Assembly (NCBI GenBank): GCA_022925895.1
Contig: JAKSYS010000220.1
Span: forward strand, 21,368-85,367
DNA: 64,000 nt
DNA from: Fragilaria crotonensis
Lineage: Eukaryota > Bacillariophyta > Fragilariophyceae > Fragilariales > Fragilariaceae
Reading direction: 5' to 3'
The translations under genes and the position numbers were made by a program. Below, one piece after another: positions 33,849-46,053 of this stretch. The first letter of the stretch is position 1. Each line of letters starts with the position of its first letter. The notes under the pieces were generated by a model. That model was not told the DNA's origin, did not search any database, and saw only the letters and a list, made by a program, of their open reading frames with translations.

Positions 33849-33964
33849 ATTGATAACGAGTAAACGGCTATTTGTTAAACAGATGTTCCACGGCAGAGAA
33901 AAAAATGAGCTAATGAAGGCAAACCAGGTAGCAAAAGGAAGAATGGTATCGTCAAGTGTGAATG

Positions 33965-34690
33965 TAACGAGGATATGTCCAACGACCGTGCAGAAAGATA
34001 ACATGGGTTTTTGCAAACAGCGTGAAGTATACATAAAAACATAACGTGGGTTTTTGCAAACATCGTGAAGTATACATAAAAACATAACGTGGGTTTTTGC
34101 AAACAGCATGAAGTATATGTAAAAAATAACGTGGGTTTTTGCAAACAGCATGAAGTATATGTAAAAACATAACGTGGGTTTTTGCAAACAGCGTGAAGTA
34201 TACATAAAAACATAACGTGGGTTTTTGCACACATCGTGAAGTATACATAAAAACATAACGTGGGTTTTTGCAAACAGCATGAAGTATATGTAAAAAGATA
34301 ATGTGGGTTTTTGCAAACAGCGTGAAGTATATGTAAAAAGATAACGTGGGTTTTTGCAAACAGCGTGAAGTATATGTAAAAAGATAATGTGGGTTTTCAC
34401 TGTTTGCAAAAACCCACGTTATCTTTTTGCACGGTCGTTGGACGTATCCTCGTTTCACGCGCTGTTTGCAAAAACCCACGTTATCTTTTTGCACGGTCGT
34501 TGGACATATCCTCGTTTCACGCGCTGTTTGCAAAAACCCACGTTATCTTTTTGCATGGTCGTTGGACATATCCTCATTACAAGCGCTGTTTGCAAAAACC
34601 CACGTTATCTTTTTGCACGTTGGACAAATCCTCTTTGTTCATCACCATGTTGCAAAAACCCACCCACGTTATCTTTCTGCATGCTTGTTG
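33965..34690. repeat. Inverted array: about ten 43-bp units facing four to five 63-bp units
   Basis: 33990-34393 is a tandem array with GTGGGTTTTTGCAAACA recurring every 42-44 bases. From about 34395 the complementary word TGTTTGCAAAAACCCAC recurs every 62-63 bases to about 34660, with an extra spacer containing GTCGTTGGACATATCCTC. The same spacer in opposite orientation stands at the far left (about 33970-33995). The block is therefore one large imperfect inverted repeat centred near 34395, just downstream of the MULE-2 transposase stop. Confidence 0.9.
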
Positions 34691-34729
34691 CACTAAACTT
34701 TTTTCTATGGTTTTTGGAAATATAATTGC

Positions 34730-36160
34730 GTCAGCGCAGCGTCGCAACTGGTGTCGGTTCGACGGTTCCTCGTCGCGAGCGCAAACTCCTCCACCGAACC
34801 AAAATTGCGAGCGCAACCACCACTCCTGATGTATGACAGGTAGTGGCTATCGCAGCGTCGCAACTGGTGTCGGTTCGGCGGTTCCTCGTCGCGAGCGCAA
34901 ACTGCTCCACCGCACCAAAAATGCAAGCGCAACCACCACTCCTGATGTATGACAGGTAGTGGCTATCGCAGCGTTGCAACTGGTGTCGGTTCGGCGGTTC
35001 CTCGTCGCGAGCGCAAACTCCTCCACCGCGCCAAAAATGCAAGCGCAACCACCACTCCTGATGTATGACAGGTAGTGGCTATCGCAGCGTTGCAACTGGT
35101 GTCGGTTCGGCGGTTCCTCGTCGCGAGCGCAAACTCCTCCACCGAACCAAAAATGCAAGCGCAACCACCACTCCTGATGTATGACAGGTAGTGGCTATCG
35201 CAGCGTCGCAACTGGTGTCGGTTCGGCAGTAACTCGTTGCGAGCGCAAACTCCACCACCGAACCAAAATTGCGAGCGCAACCACCACTCCTGATGTATGA
35301 CAGGTAGTGGCTATCGCAGCGTCACAACTGGTGTCGGTTCGGCGGTTCCTCGTTGCGAGCGCAAACTGCTCCACCGCACCAAAAATGCAAGCGCAACCAC
35401 CACTCCTGATGTATGACAGGTAGTGGCTATCGCAGCGTTGCAACTGGTGTCGGTTCGGCGGTTCCTCGTCGCGAGCGCAAACTCCTCCACCGAACCAAAA
35501 ATGCAAGCGCAACCACCACTCCTGATGTATGACAGGTAGTGGCTATCGCAGCGTCGCAACTGGTGTCGGTTCGGCAGTAACTCGTTGCGAGCGCAAACTC
35601 CACCACCGAACCAAAATTGCGAGCGCAACCACCACTCCTGATGTATGACAGGTAGTGGCTATCGCAGCGTCACAACTGGTGTCGGTTCGGCGGTTCCTCG
35701 TTGCGAGCGCAAACTGCTCCACCGCACCAAAAATGCAAGCGCAACCACCACTCCTGATGTATGACAGGTAGTGGCTATCGCAGCGTCGCAACTGGTGTCG
35801 GTTCGGCAGTAACTCGTTGCGAGCGCAAACTCCACCACCGAACCAAAATTGCGAGCGCAACCACCACTCCTGATGTATGACAGGTAGTGGCTATCGCAGC
35901 GTCACAACTGGTGTCGGTTCGGCGGTAACTCGTTGCGAGCGCAAACTCCACCACCGAACCAAAATTGCGAGCAACCACCACTCCTGATGTATGACAGGTA
36001 GTGGCTATCGCAGCGTCACAACTGGTGTCGGTTCGGCGGTTCCTCGTTGCGAGCGCAAACTGCTCCACCGCACCAAAAATGCAAGCGCAACCACCACTCC
36101 TGATGTATGACAGGTAGTGGCTATCGCAGCGTCGCAACTGGTGTCGGTTCGGCGGTTCGT
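34730..36160. repeat. 116-bp satellite array, about 12 copies, inside MULE-2
   Basis: Unit markers are CGCAACTGGTGTCGGTTCGG, GCGAGCGCAAACTCC and CACTCCTGATGTATGACAGG. The period is 116 bases throughout. At least two unit variants (CGGTTCCTCGTCGCG and CAGTAACTCGTTGCG) alternate, and blocks repeat at 232 and 348 bases, indicating higher-order duplication. Because 116 is not a multiple of three, the minus strand cycles through all three frames and is still open in stretches of 105 codons. Confidence 0.95.
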
Positions 36161-36459
36161 CAAAGTTGATTGTCAGCTAGCTAGTCCTTCGCAACAACAA
36201 TGATGCAATAACAACGAGAAGGAACAACACCAACGCGACGGCAGTCAAAGTACAATGAGCAGCAGCAAAAGCAGCAACAGTAATGAATTGTGGCAAAAAT
36301 GAGCATTTAAATAAGCAGTTCGAACTTTTCAAACTAACTTGTGGCAACCGGGCTGGCGTCGATTTTGGCAAACGGTCAAAGCAACACACATGTATGTTCT
36401 GAAATTCAGTTTGCAAAAATTACAAAGCCGATTTCCAGGATTCCTATGATGTCACGAAA

Positions 36460-36490
36460 ACGTCACTTGAATGACATTTAATCGGATTTG
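36460..36490 (-). repeat. MULE-2 right terminal inverted repeat
   Basis: Inverted partner of 30541-30571; ends ATTTAATCGGATTTG. Confidence 0.9.
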
Positions 36491-37567
36491 TCATGTACCT
36501 TTAATACTGTACTCAGAACTCAGAACTCCAGTTCTCCAGGGCAGTTACGGTAGGGCAGTTGGGCAAGTCTAGAGTGAGGCACTGATGTCTGACCAATCCG
36601 AACTCCGAACTGCGAGTCTCCGCGAGTGCCAAGTACACGTCGTAGCTGACGGCGGAATGGTTTGAAGTTTGAAGACACTTAACTGCTACCAGGTACAACG
36701 TACTGTACCTTGTACCAGGTATGATAAACCTTTGAAACAACAAACAACTGAGTAGTGTAGTCTACCGCAAATACGTACCAGGTACAGTGTATCATAGCTG
36801 AACCTTTGCCATAGTTGTGTACGTTGTAAACTATGTCCTACGTCCTATGTGGGAAAAACGGTATTGTACCAGGTACCGTGCGTATGGGCCAGAGCAGTAT
36901 TCTGTTTGTAGCGCACGGTTCACGAACGAGATATGTACTCGTACTTGTACGCTGTACAAAACCTGTTATGTCATACTTTCGGACCAAAAAATGAGGGGCA
37001 TAGTCTACCGGTACATGTAGTGGCATTCCATATAATCACTTATCGACGTCGTCCAGAATGCAGAAACATGATTCATGACAACATGACCAATAGGCGCCAT
37101 AAAGAAACTTCCTGATACGACGGCTCAGTACATAGCAATCGAGGACACGTTTATAGCAGCACCCTTTCCAAACGGATTTGCTCGGAGGTGCACATCAAAC
37201 TCCACGATTCGGGTTGGTGAGGTTTAACTATTGTGGAAACCGTGTCTTCGTACGTCTTGAAAGTCGCATTAACCTTACAAGGTACTGCATCAAGTTTTGC
37301 GGCACCATGTTGGTTCATGATAATATTAGCCATGATGAACTGTGAGGTAGACATCAGAAACTAGATGAACGACGCATTATGTTTCGAGCTCGTAAACTGT
37401 GGTAGCTGCAGAAGCAATAGAAACCTTCAACATGCTATGTTGTTTTGTTTCCTAGCAATATTCCACTTGAATGCGCCGCTCGAAAGTCGAGTATCGTTAT
37501 CGTGACAGGGCGTCTCGACATCAGATTTTTCTATGCAATTATGTGAATCGTTGCGTCGTCAAGCATT
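36491..37567. other. Intergenic spacer, GTAC-rich in its left half
   Basis: 36660-37020 is dense in GTAC, ACCAGGTAC and TGTACG words. No gene, RNA or repeat unit was recognised in the rest. Confidence 0.4.
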
Positions 37568-38255
37568 TCAAATGCTTGAATAACTGAAGTTTCCGAATGA
37601 ACCCATCTCTGATTCACTGAACCCGACAAAACGTTCGTCAAAACCAAGGCTCGATTTTGCTTTAAACTGAGTCATACTGCTCCGCCGTGTAGGCCGTTCA
37701 TCACTCGAGTCTCCCAATTTCATTGATGCTTCGTGTACGTTTGGGTCATCGGTGTCAAAGATCTCATCTCCATCCAAGGAAAGCACGCTATCATTTGCGA
37801 TAGAATCAGGAACGGCCTGGCGTAGCTTGGCTTCTGATATGAAAGTTGGGCTTAGTGCAAACGTAAGTCGTTTGCATTCGGGTGACGCACTTCTCTTTGG
37901 AACATACGTCAAACCACCTCCATTTCGAAGAATTGACCTAACGGGCTTGGTCTCCCGTTGTGTCAATCTCTTCTTTCGTCCGTACGTTGACGCCTGTCTG
38001 CGAGGCATCGAATATGACTTTTCCGTCAATTCCATTAGTGCCATGGAATGGTTCATGATATCGGTTTCGTCACTCTCAGACTTTTCGAAGCGCTCGTCTT
38101 CCGTTGGAAATTCTGAAAGCACATCATCTTCATCGACAGAATCCTCTTTAAAAGGCGGGGGGAGGGCTCGGACGACGCCAGAATCGCCTCAGGGGATTCG
38201 ACGCGATCCCGTTTTTTTTGTCTTGCTTTCCTAGGGCGATTGAGTCAGAAGCCAT
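37568..38255 (-). CDS. Hypothetical protein, disordered and Ser/charged-rich
   Basis: Reading from ATG at 38255 gives MASDSIALGKQDKKN and a basic patch (RRFWRRPSPPP). One extra base in the G run at 38157-38162 (C run on the coding strand) must be removed to join the main frame (FKEDSVDEDDVLSEFPTEDERFEKSES...), giving about 228 residues. The protein is polar, with acidic stretches, an SMPRRQAS-like phosphorylatable motif, PVRSILRNGG and a Ser-rich C-terminus; no folded domain is evident. PVRSILR resembles a short basic-hydrophobic docking motif but this is weak. Composition and codon pattern look like a host gene, not a transposon. Function unknown. Confidence 0.55.
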
Positions 38256-38829
38256 ATCAAGACCGACTGTGTACCAGCGTGCAATCAACTCTTCGTGGAA
38301 AATGCTTGGTTACAACACTCGCGCAGGATAAGGAGTATCGTAGAGGTCGACAAGGGTTATGCAAGGTCGTAGGAGTACAAGGTCAATTTACCTCAGGCCT
38401 CAGGGCCTTGATTTTGCTCAGGGGGTCACAAATATTCTTGAAATGCCTGCCTCCATGTCTTCAAGGTGGATTTCTGGCCCCTCGGTATCCCGAAGTTTTG
38501 TTGTTTTCGAACATATTTTTCGAACTTCGGACTCCTCTCAGTTGTACTTTCAAAATTTGACGAATAGTACTTCTATATAATGCAAAACAGAGAAGAAGTA
38601 TGTATGTTTAGTATCCCGATGTTGATGTGCATAGCAGTATGACATTTCGGTCTAAGTCAACCGCGTTTTGGGTTCATCGTAAATCACTTCTCGCCACTAT
38701 CTTGTATTAGTACTGTAGATAACTGTAGCACCAAGTACTCCAGTAGTCGTATCTACACTACAACAAGTTATGGGTCTAATACCGGTAGTCAAAAATAGGA
38801 GCTATAGCGAAACTCAATGCCAATGCAAT
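38256..38829. other. Spacer between hypothetical gene and copia remnant
   Basis: No gene or repeat recognised. It includes the presumed upstream region of the minus-strand hypothetical gene and, on the right, possible decayed 5' sequence of the retroelement; an LTR was not identified. Confidence 0.35.
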
Positions 38830-41800
38830 CTCCATCCACTCCTGCCTATTAAGGAGGTGGACTCAATGGTTAGCTATCTAATGCTGACCATCACTCCTGC
38901 CGCGTACCTCGCCATGGCCGAGTCCCTTTCGTGCCCCCAATTGCACCTCCTCCTGCGGAACCCGTATTCCCAACCATGCGCCCTCAAGCGCATACATCAC
39001 AGAATCCAATCCCTTGCGTCTTATTTGCCAGAAAACATTTCGACTATACCATGATGTCAATAAGGCCCTCATTTGTCAGATCATGCTTGCTGCCACTCCA
39101 GCCAGCATTTACCTGAATGCTGCCCCTAGTAACAATTGCCAATCCGGTTTCTCGCGTGTCATCATGTGTCTCCAAATGCTTCCTCACCTACATAAACAGT
39201 ATGGAAAAATCACAATGGCAATGAAAGACAAAAATGCTTGTCGCATGACGGCCACCTGGCAGCTCCCCACTCCCATTGACAGGTTGTTACAATAGCTTGA
39301 AGATGGTGTCTACTTTGCCCATGCGGCGCTGGAGCCCTTAGTAGTAGTAGTTTACATAGCTGTCGCTAGAATGGGTTACAACATCATGATTGCCGCAACT
39401 GGTCTCTTCACCGAAGCGTGCAGAGATTGTTGTTTGCTTGAGCCCAACGCCCAAACCTTTTTGGCCTTCCAAGAACATTTCCGGAACATAGGCTATTATT
39501 GGATGGTGGCGTCCGTTACCTCCACCACAGCAAGATTTCAGACCGGTGTTCGCGTGGCAAATCATAGCACCACATCCGCGCTCACCACCGACGCGACCAT
39601 TCTTGCTGCCAAGATTGTGTCCTAACGAGCTCAATTGGTGTTTGAAGTCATCTCTACACCCGCCGCAACGCCGGTCATGATCAGCAGCCAAACAGCGGCC
39701 ACGTCAGGCTAGTACTGCTGGACGCATGGGAATAGTGGGCATGTGCACCAGCCACACCAGTGTCACTTGCACCGCCAATCCCGCCAAAATTCATCAAACT
39801 GCTGCCACCAATTGCAACCAAATGGGTCGTAGCGCCCGTCGTGATGGCCGCATGCCCGGAGCAGCCCTGCCAGTCCAGTGGCTGCGGCAACAGCAGCCAG
39901 TGTGCCACCTGTCGACTGACCAGGAGGGATAGCTAGCTACTCCCAGCCCAGCAGCATGCGTATATCCCCAGTGTTGCGACTATAGTTCTTGATCCTATAC
40001 GAACAATTGCCCCTGATCCATCTGCCTCTCCTCAATTTGATGCCTCCTCCCCACCCACCAAAGCTCATCTAGTATCTGCTGTTCCAATAACAACTCCTGC
40101 ACAATCATACTCAACACCGGCTGCACCAATCATTTTCTATGATGACTGGACCCCACACAGATGCATGCCCAGTATCCCGGGGCCTCGACGTGCTCCTCCT
40201 TACCGGTGCCACTATCACCTCGTCTAGTACGGAGCAAGCCACGCTCAACATTCCATCCCTACTACCGCTAGGACCCACAAATGCCATCTCTCCCCAACCT
40301 TATGTCAGGGGGCAACTATGTGACTAGTATGGCTGCGTGGCTCAATTCACAGCCACTCCTGTTCCTATGCACCCACAAGGGCACTTCTGTCCTCCATGGT
40401 GCATGTGCTCCCCTTCGGGTCTTTGGTTGGTCAAACCGCCTGAAGCACGCGCACTCTCTTCTGAGCCACCCTCAGGCTACTACTCTCCGCCTCATACCAA
40501 AACTCGGTGGCAGACAGAGTCGCGTTCTATGTTCTATCATGCCGCAATGTTCTCCCGGTTGCTCTCAACGTGGTGTGCGGCTATTGATGCCAGGTACTTA
40601 AACACTTGGCGGAATTTTACTTCCACTCAAGTCCGATGTCACCCCCCTTTCTTGATCCGACGATCGAAGGGCATCTTGAGCAGCAACGGCCGAATCTCCG
40701 CTCCACCTAGAAAACCGTGCCCAGCAACATCACGGCGGATCCCAAACCGCCTACCAACGTCGCCAACGCTGCCAATCCCAGCATGCAAGCCACCCTGCTG
40801 CACGAGTCTGCTCCCGTCCGCATGCACAATCTCTTTGTTGATGAATGCCAGCTTGTCACTGGCCAAATTGCTAGCAATCTTCCTCGCCGTTTCCTTGTTG
40901 CTTCCAGCCAGTGGCGATAACAGTTACCTTCTTGTTGTCATTGAGGACAACAACAGCAACTACATCCACACAGAGCCACTTCACTCCCTCTCCGTTCCCA
41001 GTAAACTGACTGGATACACGTGAACCATCAACCTCCTGGAGAGCAGCGGGCTGGCACTGCGTCTACAGCGCCTCAACAACGAAGCCTCCCAGGCCCTCCA
41101 GCAATTCCTGCAACAAGATGAGGGGATTGACTACTACCAGCTCGCGCTTCCGCATGTGCACCGCCGCAACTCTGCAGATCGCGCTATCCGCACGTTCAAT
41201 AATCACTTCATCGCGGGCCTCAGGAGCGGAACAGATCCCTACTTTCCTCTAAATCCGCCCTCTCTGCGATCGCTTAGTACTACCCCAAGTGCTCTTCCCT
41301 CGCAATCTGCTGCGCGGCGCATCCCGAATCAATCAACAACTCTTGGCACTCGCGCAACTCCATGGAGCCTTTGATTTCATTTGCACGCCCCTTGCTCCCG
41401 CAGGCACCCGCGTTATGATCCACGAGAAGTCCGGCTTCCGCGGCACATGGGCTCCACATGCGGTTGACGGTTGGTACTACCCTTGGGCCACCGGGACACC
41501 ACTACAGGTGTTCTTGCATCTTCTACTTCAAAGAGACTTCCGCAGAGCGCATTGCCGACACGGTCATCAGGTTCCTGCGACACGTCCATCTCCCTGTTGT
41601 GTCATCCAGTGATGCCGCCACTTCAGCAGCCAGAGCTCCTCTTACACATGCACACCTCCACCCCATGCCCGCATCGCGGTTATCCGCCATCATCACCAGT
41701 GATTATCAACACGACAACGCGACGCGCTCCGTGCCTTGCGGACATCCTTGCCGAAGTTACCAATCCGACCTCTGCGCACACGCCCGGCGCACCTGTTCCA

Positions 41801-43080
41801 ACGCTACCACTCATTTTCACCGCCCTACTACCACCACTGCTTGCGGTCACACCATCTCCAAGCGAGAGCTTCCGCACCACTGCTGTTGCCCGCGACTCCG
41901 ACTGTGGCCCCTATGGCCGATACCCCCTGTCACGGATGGTGTTTCCACTTCTCCCACCCTGTTGCCGCCAGCCGCTGTCGCTGTTGCTGTCCCTGCCATC
42001 ATCACCACGTTTACCACCCTCACCGACAACAGCCGTCGACGCCGCCAAGCTGCCGGTCGCTCGTGATACAACGCCCAAGCCCGCCCTGAACGTCCTTGTC
42101 CTGCTACACAGCACACACCGTGCAACGTGACGTGGCGTCATGCCGTGTGCCCACTCAGCCTCCCAGCTTGCAAGAGCAGCCCATGCCCACTTTGTGGCCC
42201 TCTGCGTACCTTTGCCAACTACCACACCACCGAGTTTCTTCCACAGGATCCGAGTCCTCTGTGAGCTTCGCTGTGCCGAACAACGCCCCTCAATTCCGCA
42301 CATACCGTTCTCGACCTTGTATCTGGCGCCGCCTTATGGTATCTCCGGGAAGATTTCATGGGCCCGGAATGGCTACAAGTGCAGCCAACAAAATCGGTAG
42401 ACTGCTGGCAGAAGGAGTCCTACCGCATATGTCCCACAGCACCGACACAATCCACTTCATCCGTCGTCATGGTAGGCTGCCTCCCAGTCGCAAGGCAACT
42501 TATCTCCGCATCGTTGCGGAGCCCTGCCCACTCAAGGCGGAGACAAAATGCATCCCCTTCACCGCCGGCGGCAGCAATATTGATACCCGGTACTATGAGC
42601 ACCCCACTGCAGATTTAACAACTGTTAAACTACTGCTCAAGAGCAGCGTACTGTCCACCCTCAATGCATGCTGCTTTGCTTTGGGCGACCTGGCATATTT
42701 TCACGTCAACAATCCGATGAACAGGTGCAAACACACGCAAATTCCTGTCCGCGATATTCCCCATCCATTATCACCCAGTATAATCCCCTTCCTCTTGTAC
42801 ACACAGAGACCGGGTCCTCGTAGAGATACAGACAGCACGTACCCTACTACTGCAGGCTGGCATTATTGCCAACACACGCCTGGTGAAACACCTGGCCACG
42901 CACGGCTATATCGGTCGCCCATACTGCTGGGTTCTTGACCCATGTGATGCACCTTGTCATGTTCTGCTGTCAGAATGTCAAAGACTTTGGCATCAACAAG
43001 TATGTTGACAATGCCAATGCTGATCACTTGTTTCATGCCCTGCATGCACTCTTCACTATCATGCTGGGGAATTGTGTATA
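38830..43080 (+). mobile_element. Decayed Ty1/copia-type retrotransposon (diatom CoDi-like), gag-pol remnant
   Basis: Recognisable pieces follow the copia order in many frames. Gag is at 38.88-39.6 kb (ICQIMLAATPASIYLNA, LQMLPHLHKQYGKIT, LPTPIDRLL, GYNIMIAATGLFTEACRD). The Gag C-terminus with HTSVTC and NQMG is near 39.75 kb. A protease-like remnant (NAISPQPYVRGQLCD) is near 40.3 kb. Integrase C-terminal sequence is at 41.16-41.6 kb (RAIRTFNNHFIAGL, LAQLHGAFDF, TPLAPAGTRVMIHEKSGF, TWAPHAVDGWY). A Pro-rich linker covers 41.6-42.1 kb. Reverse transcriptase remnants are at 42.4-43.08 kb (RKATYLRIVAEPCP, TADLTTVKLLLKS, VKDFGINKYVDNANADHL). Stops and frameshifts are everywhere, so it is long dead. 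RNase H and both LTRs were not found. Confidence 0.8.
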
Positions 43081-46053
43081 GTAGTATAGTAGTTGGCTAA
43101 AATCTCAAGAAGCAGAGGCATCGCGTTGGGTGAGGCTATGGGTTCAAGTTTATTCATGAACCTACGGTATGATGCTATCCACTAAACAAGGGTGGTATTG
43201 TGCCGTGTGAGTTGAGTCTCGAGTCCTCCAAATCATGAGCACAGCGGCAGCACGTAAATAAGATTTGGGATTTATCTTCACCATCAGCTGGACTGAACCG
43301 GCACTAAACACTGCGGTCTCACTCTCGCGTGGGAAATTAAATCATGGAATATTATGGCCTGCTACTTAAGGGCGGTCTTTCTCAATATTGAAGTTATCGG
43401 CCTTCTGAATTTGTCATGGACAAGCAACCTGGAAAGAGTCATGTTCGTTGTGATAAAATTGAGCAAAAAAAACACCTGTCGGCCAATTGTGGATATGGAA
43501 TGAGCTTTGAGCAAGTCAATTGTAAGGTGGTGACATGATTGCACATTTCATTCTCATGATCGACATGCATGAGTGTCTCTTTGCACTGATGTGATTACTG
43601 ATGCTAATTGGAGAACACTTTTTGTGTGTCAACAAGTTGGAGCAGCCAGATGAACTCACCAAGCAAGGGAATTTTATACACTGGGCATGTGCTTCCAACA
43701 AACAGTCTGAATGATCGATTTTGTGTGTCCATTGTGGCCACATATAAACTTCAGAGTCCGGAATTTGTGCTTCAATGACAGACTGTTGCTTGCAGTCGAT
43801 GAGCTGTCTTCTGCAAAGGGACAATCTACTCATGAGCGATGCCCGCATTTGGTGAGAGTAGTAGAGCAATAATCCTGCCTGCTAGAATCAACACTCCTCT
43901 TTGCTCGGGGCGCCAACCAAAGATTGCGATCCGCTCATCCTGCTGGCTGTTCCTTGACACCCCAGTCTGAAATGGTGGTCCTGAACCGCTCCTGCTTTGA
44001 TCCGGTTGAGATTGATCTTCACATTCCTAACTATGTAATGCCGGGTCTCCTCATCTTAACTACACGACTTACACGAACAGTATGACCATACCCTCCAAGT
44101 AGGATATTGGGTCCAATCACAAATTCAACAACATGTTCCCAGCTAGCTATGCATTCCTGCTCCAGTGGGTGCCTCTTAATTATTCCACTCATTCTGTGTC
44201 AACCAGCTATGCATTCCTGCTCCGGTGGGTGCCTCTTGATTATGTCACTCATCTTGTGTAAATCATCAGTCCATCCCATTCAGCCTCCATGCTTTTTCAT
44301 TTGGGAGAAAAATTTTGCTTGCGCCGCCATTTATTCTCACCTCTTGATTCATCTCAATGCGCTCAACACATCTCATCAGGGCATTTTGACCAGAATGGCA
44401 TAAGGACGACGAGGATGAACAACTGGCAGTGTTCGTTGTCTCTTTCGCAGCAGTCCCTTCTGGTCATGTCACTCAGATCTCCTGTTTGGATATCCTAGAA
44501 TGGGGAATCAAGAAACTGCACAAATCAACACCTTGGTGCATTCCTTTGGGCTGGAACGATATCCATAGAAAGGCACTCATCACCGATTCTGTCAAAGTCG
44601 ATGGTCTGATGACATACCTCGACATCACTATCACAAACGAGAGATCAGCCAGTCAACCATTGGAGCAACAAGGTGGTGTATGTTTGGATTGAAAAGGATC
44701 AGGTTTGTCCCAACATAAATTGGCTCCAATTTATCTACCTGTTCTAAGTCACAGAGTACAATCTTTCTCAGGATCCAGTGGTCATTCAACTTTGAATCTC
44801 TCCATCCAGGGCAGCATGGATTGGTTCCCTTGGACAACCATGGACCCAATCATGCTCACACAAACTCGTCACCGACCTGTGTCGGATCCTGAAACAACAA
44901 AACCTAGCAAGAATCAAAAATGATGCCAGTGCATTCTATGGTTGCATCATTATCAACTTTGGCATGCTGGCAGCTTATTGATGTGTGACGATGCAACTGA
45001 ATGTTATCCAGCAACCCCTCCCAGATAGACTTCAGCCAGTCCATGTATCAATGCATTGTCAAGATAATTCACTTCAGCATTTCTTCCAATAAAAACAGCT
45101 GCTCTCCATTGCACTACCGCCATTTCTTGAAACCAGCCAGCCTAGGCAGTGGTGTCTGCCCGGCAGTGTGATTGTCCCTTGTTGTTGTTGCTTTGTGAAA
45201 CTGATGAATACACTTGGCCACCTTGCTGATAGTGAAAACTCAAGAGTTATGTCCTGTGATGAAAAACCTCACTCTTACCTCATGACTCCTCATTTGTCAA
45301 TGATACCTCGTGGACCCACTGACAAACCTCAGCCAAACCTTCATGATCACTTGCATCAACCAGTATAGTGTCCAAGCATAGGAGTATTGATTCTTTAGTG
45401 AACATCTCAAGCTCCTGGTTCGTGGCGTTGTCAGATTAGTGCAGTACACCGCACATGCCCTTAGCGTAGAAGCGATACAGTATACTTTATTACTAGTATC
45501 AGTACTACAATACAATGGCCATGTATAGTACTTGGATAGACCGGTGGACTAGTAATACCATAGTACAGTGCAACAGTAGAGCACTGATCCTGTACAGCAG
45601 TACAACCGTACACATTAGGTGAGTAACCAGTAGAAATGAGAACTGGCTGGTTCATCAGGGAGGCCAAATCTCTGGTTTGTACTTCACCCGGTGGGTTTTA
45701 ATCACATATTCCATCAATTTCTACTTATTTCTGAGAAATGTTTGCTTTATTGTAAATATATATGAACAACAAAACACATTTCTCCTATTTATTGGCAATG
45801 TATGATTTTCAGATATTTGTAGCTTTGTTGTAGATATTGTTTTACAATAATAACTCTTTGTGCATTATTCAATGGTAATTTATCTTGAATTCCCTGTAAT
45901 GGGTCACCACTGGGCCAATGTTCACTCATGCTCAAGTTCCAACGATGCCCGCGCAATTTTCTTCACGCGCCAGACTCAGGATTATGTTGCTTATGTCTTG
46001 CGCCAAAATTTGTTCCCTCAAAGCTGCACCATCAGGCATTGTTGACAATTGTC
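43081..46053. other. Gene-free region with a 60-bp direct duplication
   Basis: No gene was recognised. AT-richer old repeat-like DNA covers most of it. A 60-base segment beginning AGCTATGCATTCCTGCTCC is duplicated in tandem at 44145 and 44205 with a few changes. 45430-45610 is another GTAC-rich block. The last 300 bases, AT-rich, precede the transposase start and may include its promoter and the unlocated left end of that element. Confidence 0.45.

Larger units (their letters stand above)
30541..36490 (+). mobile_element. 5.95-kb Mutator-like element (MULE-2) with 31-bp perfect TIRs, transposase and two satellite arrays
   Basis: The left end at 30541 reads CAAATCCGATTAAATGTCAT; the reverse complement of 36460-36490 is identical over 31 bases. 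The element holds one MULE transposase gene (30826-33848), a palindromically arranged array (33965-34690) and a 116-bp satellite (34730-36160). The subterminal GATTCCTATGATGTCACGA at 36440-36458 matches MULE-1. Flanks (TACCAAGTA on the left, TCATGTACC on the right) show no clean target duplication. It has no Ulp1 or dioxygenase-like gene. Confidence 0.85.

Noticed and set aside
33965-34690. CRISPR-like regular repeats
   Set aside because: No unique spacers of constant length, repeats in both orientations, eukaryotic context.
33792-34829. Cys/Tyr/Phe-rich open frames on both strands (QKPTL and CKNPRY repeats)
   Set aside because: Translations of the inverted 43/63-bp array, not proteins.
34731-36137. 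Series of 105-120 codon minus-strand open frames with a common Arg/Ala-rich sequence
   Set aside because: They repeat every 116 bases through all frames of a satellite; openness is a property of the unit, not of a gene.
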